A stretch of DNA of 64,000 nucleotides, from the NCBI GenBank assembly GCA_030704615.1, contig CM060733.1:37512001-37576000 (forward strand), written 5' to 3'. Source of the stretch: Takakia lepidozioides (taxonomy: Eukaryota > Streptophyta > Takakiopsida > Takakiales > Takakiaceae). Positions 54,760 to 64,000 of this stretch are shown here, in pieces (the stretch's first letter is position 1; each line of letters starts with the position of its first letter). Below the pieces are notes generated by a model. That model ran no database searches. It was not told the DNA's origin and was given only the letters and a program-made list of their open reading frames with translations. Position numbers and translations under genes: made by a program.

Positions 54760-55569
54760 CCCTTAACTTCCTACAGATAGAGTTTTTTTGCCCTTAAATT
54801 TTCTTACCCCTGGACACTATAACCAAGTTATCCACCTATCATAGTACATCCAAAAATATGAACCTTATAAACCAGTGGTTACCTACCACATACATCCATA
54901 TACCAAATTGCAAAAACATTCACCACAAAAATTTCAAGATTGTAGTATTTTGGTGGGGGTTGTTTTCTTTTTGGGAATTTGAGAAACCTGCACTGTCGGG
55001 TTTGACCAAGCAATTGCAGTTCTGGGCCCACCGCACCCACAACTATATCCTATTCCAAGATATCCAAGTATGCACAAAATTTCATGCTAAAATGCTCCTT
55101 GGTATGTAGGGGGGGTTCAGATATGTTCCTGAACATGGAATTTCTAACATTGTCAAAATGTGTGCTGAAATCCAAGACTTATTTCTATCCAAGTGGTGAG
55201 AGAATGAGTTCCTATGATCCTCATCATAATGTTAATTTTTTTGGGATTCCAATGGTGAATTTTTCAAGTGTTTGAGGCCTAAGTGGGGCCAAGTGTTTTG
55301 GAGCTGGCTGTTGCATGCACCAATAGAAATTTGCCACGTAGGTAGTCAACCTTGCATAGCCCCTCTCCTTACCTAACCCCAACGTTTTTGCAAAAATCTG
55401 CAGGTCAGGGTTTAACTCCAAATGCATTCATTTCCACTTGTGGGTGGGGACTATCTTGTCAGCAAATTTATTGCTTCAGGAATAGTTTAATTTCAATAAA
55501 ATCTCAGCAAGATATGGGCATTTTTCTTACAGGTCAAGACCCCATTCAAGTCGCGTAGGAAGTTAAGGG
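54760..55569. mobile_element. piggyBac-like MITE (810 bp), TTAA flanks, upstream of PEX4
   Basis: The ends are perfect 15-bp inverted repeats, CCCTTAACTTCCTAC at 54,760-54,774 and its complement at 55,555-55,569, each bordered by TTAA (54,756-54,759; 55,570-55,573). TTAA duplication and a CCC start are the hallmarks of piggyBac elements. No transposase is encoded. It lies about 220 bp from the PEX4 ATG. Confidence 0.65.
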
Positions 55570-56285
55570 TTAAAACAGAGGTAAGAAAAAGAAAAGCAAT
55601 TATGGTGTTCTGGGGCTCTTGCCAGCCGACGCGCTATCTAACTTGCTTGCCTCGCCACATGCCTCACAAGCATAGCGATAGCACTGCAGTTTAGTGAGCC
55701 TCTGTGGGGCATGCTCTTAGCCTTTCAATCATTAGTTGGAGAAGCGAACATTGTTATTGTTATTGAAACTAAAGTACAATAATTGTCAAATGGTGATCAT
55801 GCATTCAATATTATAGACTAGGGACCAAGACCAAGATACTTTTGGATCAAATTGGTCCAAATCTTGGCATATTAAAACATTAATATCATATAGATCAACG
55901 TTTGGTGTGGCTAAAGTCCTTGGGACCAAGACCAAGACCACAAACATTTAGAATGAGGTGGATCACGTTCATCTTCCACACTTGACATTTGAGATTGATT
56001 CTAACTAATGGTCATGATCATTTGAAAAAATCTATTTTAATGAGAACTGGTCTTCTGCACCACATAGGTGGTCTATGATGCCCCATGCTATTATTTAAAG
56101 GAGAAACGAGGTGAATTACGTTTCCTTGTGTATAAGTTTGTTGTAGCATACACTTAAGAGTTTGTTGCACTCCGGTGTGTCTCAGCTTATACTCGAGGCC
56201 TGATTTGGTTGTCCACGAGTTGTTCCAAATTAGTGGTCAGAGAAATTAAACAATGTTCCAAAGACTCCATGGTTTGAATTGAGCA
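55570..56285. other. No gene recognised
   Basis: AT-rich flank between the TTAA element and the LINE scrap. Nothing recognisable. Confidence 0.4.
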
Positions 56286-56339
56286 ACATCATCTGCCGGA
56301 TGTAAATAAGTCCGGATGTTTAGATTTTAATATCTGGCG

Positions 56340-56700
56340 GTTATACAGTAATCCGGATATAAATAATCTGCAGAGAATGGCTTCTTGGAAGTTGAGATAT
56401 TGCCCTACCTTTAGAACCCTGTTGGCTATTTGCCAAAAGGGAGGCCCTGAATTTTGCATGTTTGGATTTGTTCCATATAAGCGACAAGATGTAATTCTTG
56501 TTTTCCCCTCTGAATTGCATATGCCCCCATTTGTCATTCCATTTATTCGACAGTGGTTTTGCCGGTGGCAATGCTCGGTAAGTTTTATTCGTTGAGACGA
56601 AATGTGAAGGAGGAGTTGAGATTGGCATCAAAGCTCCACATCCATTCTGTCGGGTCAATCTGTAGAGCTTGGATCGTTTGGCTACCAATCCAAACGAATT
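56340..56700 (-). pseudogene. LINE zf-RVT scrap
   Basis: Minus-strand frames give LIWNKSKHAKFRA and, shifted, WQIANRVLKVGQYLNFQEAI, clearly like the zf-RVT of the LINE at 49.8 kb (WQIANRALKVGEWLGF). It is truncated on both sides. Confidence 0.6.
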
Positions 56701-56907
56701 CACCTTAGTAAGCCATTAAAATTTTATATATGGAAACATAATATTTTTAATTAAATTAAAAGTCATTTGAAAACAATGATACAAAACAAACACATTCAAC
56801 AAGAACAAAAATATAATAATATTACTTATACATAATATTACTCATATATATCAAGTTTATAATTTTAATCATATTTTTATAATATTATATATATATATAT
56901 CAAGTTT

Positions 56908-57257
56908 TGCTGGATTTCAATAGAGAATAGAGATAAAAGATGAACTGATTACTGAGAACTCTCCACCCAACCATAGGACCACAACAAGTTGTGTGTCCAC
57001 CTTTGAGCTCTCCCTAATTATACTCAAAGTATAATCTACGAATAGCTGAGATAACTATAACATAACTCCATGCTTTTACTTAAGTTATCCCTACCTACTA
57101 TTCTGGTACACTGACTTGAGTCACTAATAACTGAAGCTAACTTTAGCTAACTGAGGCTTAATATCTGTGACTTGTCAGCACTATTATTATTGAAGTATGA
57201 CTTGTCATCACAGTAACATTGAGTAGCAGTAACTTGGTCAAGAGTTGATTTCCAACA
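56908..57257 (-). mobile_element. Putative 3' LTR of the copia element
   Basis: Read on the minus strand it starts TGTTGGAAATCAACTCTTGA directly after a purine tract (GAGTGGGGG at 57,258-57,266) and can end at ...CCAGCA (56,908). TG...CA ends and a preceding polypurine tract are LTR features. No 5' LTR was found, so length is approximate. Confidence 0.55.
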
Positions 57258-60200
57258 CCCCCACTCAACGAGTTACCAAGTTAAACACTGAACTACTCCT
57301 ATCAAACCTCGAAAGGATTCATGCTTTTCAACACTAAGTCATTTTGTCAGAATATCTGCAACCATGTTGTTGGTATTGCAATATATCAGTTTGACAATTC
57401 CAGCCTCAGTCTTCTCTCGTACCAGATGATGATGAATCTCAATATGTTCTGTGCGAGCATGAAACGTTGGATTCTTCAAGAGAGCAATATTCTTGGTTGT
57501 CATCATATATGACTATGGTATCATTTACGACCAATATTTGAGAAAAATGATGATAACCATAATGCTTGCTTTGTAGCTTGAGATGCAACCGCATATTCTG
57601 CCTCAGTTGAGGACATAACAATTGTAGATTGCTTCTTGTTGCTCCAGCTAATAACTCCATTTGCTAGCATAAAAACATAGCCAAATGTAGAATGGCGGTC
57701 ATCAACATTACCAGCCCAAACACAATAGCCATATAGCTCTGTGCTTTTGCAAGTATTATCTGAGATCCCATATGAACCCACTTGATCCAACTGAACATTA
57801 TCATTGTTCTTTCTCAAGCACAGACCATAGTCCACTGTGCCTCTCAGATAGTGGAAAATCCGCTTTACTACAACCCAATGGAGTTGCCTAGGGTTAGTCA
57901 TAAATTGGCTTTACAACCTCCACTGTTTGTGTAATATCTGGCCTAATACATACCATTGCATACATGAGACTTTCCACAACACTCTGATAGGGAACATCTC
58001 TCATTGTTTCTAAGTCTACAGCACTCTTAGGACTCATCTCCTTTGAGAGTTTACAATTTGGCACAAATGAGGTATTTACCAGCATACTTTCAGCAATACC
58101 AAAACGCCTTAAGATATCTTTAAGAAATTCACGCTGGTTTAGGTAAATCGCTTGGTCTTGTCGAACATGAGATACCCGATACCCCCAAGCAGTACTGATC
58201 TCTTTCAAATCCATCATCTCAAACTTCTTTGAGATATCACTTTGTCTTTTTCAACAAAGCTTGATCAACACATGATCGCAGGATCTCTTTCAGATCCACC
58301 ATCTCAAACTTATTTGAGATATCACTTTGTCTTTTTCAACAAAGCTTGATCAACACATGATCACAAGATCTCTTTCAGATCCACCATCTCAAACTTCTTT
58401 GAGATATCACTTTGTTTTTTTCAACAAACTTGCCTGATCAACACATGATCACATGATCTCTTTCAGATCCACATCTCAAACTCCTTTGAGATATCACTTT
58501 GTATGTTTTTCAATAGAGCCAAGTCATTAAAGGACCAAGATCAGATCATCAACATACACTATTATGACCACACAACCACTATCTCACACTCATTTGAGAT
58601 ATCGACACTCTGTATATGTTTCAACAGAGTCAAGTCATTAGAGACCAAGTTCAGATCATCAACATACAAGGTTATGATCACAGAAGAGTTTCCATGAACC
58701 CTCTTGTAGTAAACACTATAATCAGCATAACTCCTCTCAAACTCTTCAGCCATGAAATATGTATCAATCTTGTCATTCCACGCCCTAGGGATTGCTTCAA
58801 ACCATACAAGGACTTGAGGAGTTTATACACCATCATTTCAGCAAATCCCTCTGGCTGGTCCATGCATATTTCCTCCATAAGATATATATTGAGAAAGGTT
58901 GTATATACATCCATCTGATGTACCTCAAGATTTTCAACGACATCAAATGCAAGAATCACCCGAATTGATTTCATCCGTGCAACAGGGGAGGAGGTTTTAT
59001 TGTAATCTATACCTTCAATTTGTGAAACCCCTTTGCAACCAAATGAGCTTTGTGTCTGCATTGCACTTAACTTTGAAAATCCATGTGCAGCCAAAAGATT
59101 GTCATCCACATGGAAGTTCAACAAGACTCCAAGTCTTATTATCTTGAAGAGATTGAAACTCAGAGGCCATTACTTTACTCCAGTGTGAAGACTTCTCACT
59201 CCTAAGTGCATCTGAAACATTTTGGGATTCATCACTATCAATGAAAGAGGCAGAAGATTATACCTTTGAGGGTTTTTCAATCATAGTAGATTGTACCTCC
59301 TCCATTTGAACCTCAACAATCTCCTCAACAATCTCCTCTTCCAATTTATCTTCATGAGTAAGAGCCAAGTTCTCTTTTTCATGGTCCAAACTTGGAACTA
59401 CGCTATTTCTTGGTGAAAGTTCCTAGAATCATTGAATCATCACAACTGATGAACATTGCATACTTGCTCTCAGGGTTATGCACTTTATATCCTTTGGTCT
59501 CTTCACAATAACCAATGAAAATACACTTGATTGCTTTTGCATCCAAGTTTCTCCATATCTCTTTTCGAACATGAGCAAAAGCAATACAACCAAAGACAAT
59601 ATATGATTACTTGAAGGTTTCTCACCCTTCCAAACCTCTTTAGGTGTCTTTGCAAATATTGCCTTATTAGGAAGTCGATTATGGAGATATGTTGCAGTCG
59701 CCACTGTTTCTGCCCAGAAACGTGGTCTAACCTCATGTGTTGCAACATATTCCTCACACTTTCAACAAGCGTTCAATTCTTCCTCTCTACAACTTCATTC
59801 TGCTCTGGCATATATGGTGTGATTGATTGTTTCACAATACCATTCTTTTTACAGAATTGATTGTAATTCTTTGAGACGTACTCACCACCACCATCACACC
59901 GAAGTGTTTTGATCTTTTTCCTAGTTTGATTCTCCACCAAAGCTTTGAATGCTTTGAATCTATCGAGAACTCCAAACTTGTTTGGGATCGTGTAAAGAAA
60001 TGCTTTCCTGGAAAAATCATCAATGAAGGTCAAGAAATATTTTGCACCTTCATGAGATTTAGACGACATATGACCATATAGATCAGTATGCACCAGCTCA
60101 AGAACCTTATTTGTTCGAGAACCTCCATCTTTTGGAAATGAGTTGTGATGGTGTTTACCATACACACATCCGTCACAAATACTCAAGACTCGATCTCCTA

Positions 60201-60670
60201 TAAGATCCATTCCTTCAACCAGATTATTAGTTTACATGAATGCCAAACTTTGTATTGAGACATGTCCAAGTCTCGGATGTCTAAGGTCACTTTGCTTGAG
60301 AGTGTATGACAATCCACATGTAAAGCTTGGACTGCCCCAACCAAGTTGTTGCATCTTGAACTACCTCAACTCAACCAACAATGACTGGTAGAAACGTCAA
60401 CCGTAAGACCTTGCTCAGTTAGCTGACTAACTGACAATAGGTTTTTTGGTCAACCTATGAACATAGATAACATGTTCGATATCTTTTGACACTCCAGATG
60501 ATTATTGAAACACAACAATACTTTTTCCATGGATATCAAGACTAATACTATTGTCTCCAAGATACACCTTTTGTCCCACAAATAGTTTTTTGAAGGTTGA
60601 GAATGCTTCCATTTGGAATGTCATATGTTGAGATGCTCCTGAAGATGGATGTGGGGCGAGCAGCTGCTGC
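57258..60670 (-). pseudogene. Ty1/copia retrotransposon polyprotein, decayed
   Basis: From 60,670 leftward: protease relic SSGASQHMTFQMEAFSTFKK, HPRLGHVSIQSLAFM (GAG pre-integrase), CDGCVYGKHHHNSFPKDGG, integrase core LVHTDLYGHMSSKSHEGAKY, FIDDFSRKAFLYTI and CDGGGEYVSKNYNQFCKKNG, then HNRLPNKAIFAKTPKEVW. Reverse transcriptase has VDVYTTFLNIYLMEEICM and TLYVDDLNLVSNDLTLL (YVDD box). RNase H has YGYCVWAGNVDDRHSTFGYV and MSSTEAEYAVASQATKQALW, and the end ADILTK. The copia order protease-integrase-RT-RNase H is clear. The protease Asp is lost (Ser in DSGA), and frames break often. Gag is not seen. Confidence 0.85.
58215..58560. repeat. About 85-bp tandem repeat inside the copia RT
   Basis: CATCTCAAACTTCTTTGAGA recurs at 58,215, 58,300, 58,385 and 58,472 with the following CAACAAAGCTTGATCAACAC, a step of 85-87 bp; a weaker fifth copy lies near 58,580. 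It multiplies the part after the YVDD box. Confidence 0.85.
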
Positions 60671-60870
60671 TCCTGGGGAAGGCCAACTAGACATTCTGTT
60701 GCTCTGCTCCCAAATTGGACTTACCACAGCTCCACTTTTCACATTGAGTAGTTTTGAGAACTTGAAGCAACTACCCAGTACCATCGTGTTGTGGGTTTTG
60801 GGTGCCTCACAATGTTACAATTTGGAAAGAGACGGTACCCAAGTCCATTGGATTGTTGTCAGAACTTGAA

Positions 60871-62855
60871 ACGCTATGTTTGGCCAGCTCTTCTTTGAGG
60901 AAGTTAACGGGATTTCATTGGATAGTTGTCAAAGCTTAAGACCCTCACACTGGACAATTGTTTGTCTTGGGGAAGTACCGGACTCGAGAGGTAGGGAACT
61001 GCTCAAAACAAAAAAAAATCTTATTTAGGAAACGAATCTTCTCGGGAACCACAAAGAGTTAAGCTGCAGAGATGCCTGGTATCCTGGAGCAAAGGGATTT
61101 GCACATGGTCATAAATTGTAATTGATGTTATTCGGTGTCGACATCAAAGAAGTTGATATATGTTGAATGCCTTGTTTGTATCTACATGTACATGTCCACA
61201 ACTGGAGCCAGTTTCAGGCAAAGTCATATTTTTAGATTGAGTTCTGAAGCAAGAAACTGTGCAGGGAGACGAGGCATTGAATGGAAATCTCATAGCAAGT
61301 TTGATCAGTGATAACAATGAGAGTGTGGGTTCTAAGTAGAAGGGATGACTGTGGGGAGCTCATGTACGACAAAGACAGCAGGGTCACCCAAGGTACTGTG
61401 TGTACTGTGTGCTGTCTTTGTCTGTAAATGACACATTGATAACCAGAAGAGGCTAGATACCCTTGCATTATTTAAGCTGGCCAAGAGCCCACGTGGACTT
61501 CTTTGTCTTCAGCCTTCTTCAGCGGATGCTGAGTAGTTCATTTGTCGAGTGAGTTGATTGCACAAGGCTAGTTCACTGGAGCCTCACCTCTACGGTAAAT
61601 GTCTGCCCAATTACAAGTACATGTCTAGGTTCACTTTTGTCTTAACAAGTCCTCCCTTGAAACTTGAAACGGAGGAAGGCAGCTGCTCAGCTCATGCCCG
61701 ACTAATTTTGTCATTGAGTTTCCTTTTATTTTGAAATGAGTCAAGATTGAGGAGGGGTCTGGCTTGTGTACATTTATCTCCAAAGCACGAGACAGGTGCA
61801 AGGCGATGGAAAACTTACAAGTCTGGGACCAGAGATGCCTACAACACCAAGCGTGAGGCTAACCACCCAATGACTTGAGCTCTGACAGCAGCCAAATTTA
61901 ACAGGTCTCAAGAACGCGTACTTGAAGAGCTTGGTGACATGATGATTAACCATGTCAGAGAAAAGATACAAGCTAGAGACAGTGGAAAAATATTAAACAT
62001 CCTATACAGGAATTATAAAATGACTTCGGACCTTGTTTCAAAATCATCAACTAACAAAAAATGAGATAAGTGAAATAGAGCAAAGATATAAAAATAAAGT
62101 GAAGAGATATAAAAAAAACTATCACTCAAAATATATTTATAATGCGTGGGTCTTTAACCGCTCGATAACCAAAAGTTGAGACGGACCGGCGGACGCTGGC
62201 GTTAACCGCAGCGGTCCACGGTTTGGACCGCTATGCGCAGATCTGCGCCCCGCCATGTGGCGGGGGCGCTTTTACCCAGCAAGCAATGCGTCTGCGAATT
62301 CCCTTAAAGGGGGGTATTCTTACCGTTAGCTATTAGATTCAATTTATACCCCTCTAAGGGTTAGGAGCCATTATCTAAGGCGCCAGTAGTAGATAAAATC
62401 TAGGATTTTGGGAGGACGTAGCCTTGGAGGGGAGCGTTCTTAGGACTCCAAGAGGGAGCCAAGCGGGCCTGAGGGCGGTGAGCTAGAGGCGGAGACCTCG
62501 AGAGACAAGGGAGGAGAGAAAGTACTTTGTCCTAAAAACACTAGGACAAATAGGCATAGGCATGATTGTCACTTTTTGCCACAAATCACTTGCATCATCC
62601 TTACGTTAAACTCCTTGTTTATGTGACATGCTTGGACTTTGTCATCTCACACATCAAAGAAAAAACCAGAATATTTCGAAAAAAATCCTAACCTAAAAAT
62701 CCTAACCTAAATTTACTAACAAGTGTTCAAACCAGCCCAATGGTAATATATTTTATTACCATTATCAAATGTTTGTCTACGTGGTGTTTTGGTTTTCTAG
62801 ACAAGTCTGATAGCAGGACTTTAGCCTCTGACCTAAAATGAGTCAAAGTGCAAAA
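60871..62855. other. No gene recognised
   Basis: About 2 kb with no recognisable coding sequence. A GC-rich patch at 62,170-62,280 contains CGCAGATCTGCG; the 5' LTR or gag of the copia could have lain here but was not found. Confidence 0.4.
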
Positions 62856-62869
62856 GGTTAAAAAGTCAA

Positions 62870-63280
62870 AAAGTTCCTAATAAGGTTGCCCATTAGGTTT
62901 AAAAAAGTTAAAAAGTTGTTAATAAGGTTGCCCACTAGGGTAATCGTGAACACAGAGGAGGGCTGGGACTTGGCGTTTTTTTTTTGTTCTCTGCGCCACA
63001 CCATGTAGCCGAGGGATGGAACGCGATGATCGCAGGATATGCAGGGGCGTGGGATGGAGGCGTTGAGCAAATGATGCAGGAAGGAGGAGAGGAGGAGGAG
63101 ATGAGACGAGGAGAAGCTCGCAACATTCTTGCGAGCTTGCCGTTCTTGGGAGAGTTAGCTTGGTCATAGCAGGCCGTGTTTCAATCTCTGCCTACTCAGC
63201 TACACCGTGGTGGTTCGATCTCACAGACCCATCTGACATTACCTGACTACAGACACAAGCAACACACACAAGAGGTCCTT
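62870..63280. repeat. Reversed copy of a module in the Pack-CACTA
   Basis: Reverse complement, with changes, of about 20,930-21,310, including a duplicated AAGGTTGCCCA tract, AWDGGVEQMMQEGGEEEE coding and GGTTCGATCTCACAGACC. Confidence 0.6.
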
Positions 63281-63369
63281 TTGGGTTGATGGTCGGTCAA
63301 GTCATGACACAACCTCGACAATGTGGTGAGGGCATCTTCTTCTTTGACCTATTTCAACCTGTTTTGCCC

Positions 63370-64000
63370 TCTCACATCATGTTTGTGTGCATTGCAATGC
63401 TTGTGCAAGCCTGGCAACCCTTGACAAGGGCAAAGAGGTGCATGGGGATATCATCAAAGCTGGAATTGTACCTAATGTCATTCTAAACAGTGCCCTGGCA
63501 GCTCTGGAAAAGGGGAAGGAGGTCCGTGGTGACATCTTCAGAGCTGGAATCCAAATGTCATTCTGAACAATACCCTAGTGGACATGTATGCAAAATGTGG
63601 GTGCATCAGGGATGCAAAGGGAGTGTTCAACACTATGGCTGAACAAGATGTGGTGTCGTGGAGTGCGATGCTTGCAGGGTATGCACAGCATGGACGTGGG
63701 ATAGAGGCTTTGGAGACCTATGAGCAAATGATGGGGGAAGGGGTCCAGCCCGGCCACATTATGTTTGTATGCATTGCAGGCCTGGCAGCCCTGGAGAAGG
63801 GCAAATAGGTGCATGGGGATATCATCAAAGCTGGAATTGTACCTAATGTCATTCGAAACACTGCCCTGGCAGCTCTGGAAAAGGGGAAGGAGGTCCATGG
63901 TGACACCTTCAGAGCTGGAATTGTACCAAATGTCATTTTGAACAATACCCTAGTGGACATGTAGGCAAAATGTGGGTGCATCGGGGATGCAAAGGGAGTG
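63370..64000 (+). pseudogene. PLS-type PPR fragment (runs off right edge)
   Basis: Plus-strand frames give LVDMYAKCGCIRDAKGVFNT, MAEQDVVSWSAMLAGYAQHG, GIEALETYEQMMGEGVQPGH and ALEKGK, then a TAG and VHGDIIKAGIVPNV. It is close to the PPR cargo at 16.5-18.4 kb, in opposite orientation, without CACTA ends on the visible side. Stops at 63,806 and 63,963 show decay. It could be a relative of the captured source. Confidence 0.75.

Noticed and set aside
60597-60869. Plus-strand frame of 90 codons
   Set aside because: It is antisense to the copia protease relic on the minus strand.

Overview
The window is nuclear DNA of a land plant, probably a seedless one with a repeat-rich genome. This rests on GT-AG introns, a conserved peroxisomal PEX4 gene with a plant telo-box (AAACCCTAACCCTAAA) in its leader, PLS-type pentatricopeptide (PPR) sequence, and CACTA, Mutator-like (MULE), Ty1/copia and plant LINE elements. 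I cannot name the species. PEX4 (52.7-54.5 kb, minus strand, five exons) is the only clearly intact host gene; almost everything else is transposon or transposon-derived.

Layout. 0-5 kb: the 5' part of a CACTA tnp2 gene (minus, runs off the left edge), its likely subterminal repeats, a spliced tnpA-like CACTA gene (plus) and a LINE tail. 6.5-13.1 kb: MULE copy A, with a minus-strand accessory gene, an array of palindromes centred on GGCGCC, and a plus-strand MULE transposase. 13.6-14.8 kb: a second tnpA-like gene. 15.03-21.66 kb: a complete Pack-CACTA with matching TIRs and a CAT target duplication, filled with PPR pseudogene repeats and other captured fragments. 23.7-41.7 kb: a CACTA element split by MULE copy B (about 13.2 kb). 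44.0-50.5 kb: a decayed LINE carrying two copies of one MITE in opposite orientation. 52.7-55.6 kb: PEX4 with a piggyBac-like TTAA element just upstream. 56.9-60.7 kb: a decayed copia element with one LTR. 62.9-64 kb: a second PPR fragment, related to the cargo of the Pack-CACTA and in opposite orientation.

The most notable system is MULE copy B. It pairs a plus-strand transposase (zinc-binding N-terminus, DDE core with CGFH motif, SWIM finger) with a divergent minus-strand gene whose eight 3' exons read in consistent phase. That gene encodes a ParB-like domain (VWDGNHRLLAW) followed by a permuted DNA methyltransferase (motif IV-like LLDIPDG, then motif I DLTCGTG). Between the two genes lies a large array of palindromes with core AATTCGGCGCCGAATT; the same palindrome recurs in a methyltransferase intron and in the subterminal DNA. 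Copy A has the same divergent layout. This suggests a transposon that carries its own DNA-modifying protein and dense palindromic sites it could act on, a possible functional parallel to the VANC anti-silencing system of VANDAL MULEs. Both genes now carry premature stops, nearly all explainable by C-to-T or G-to-A change.

The insertion history can be read. MULE B entered tnp2 at the codons for CATHGV, duplicating CACATGGGG. Later a 1.38-kb interval holding the right end of the MULE and the middle of tnp2 was inverted, with breakpoints next to the palindromes.
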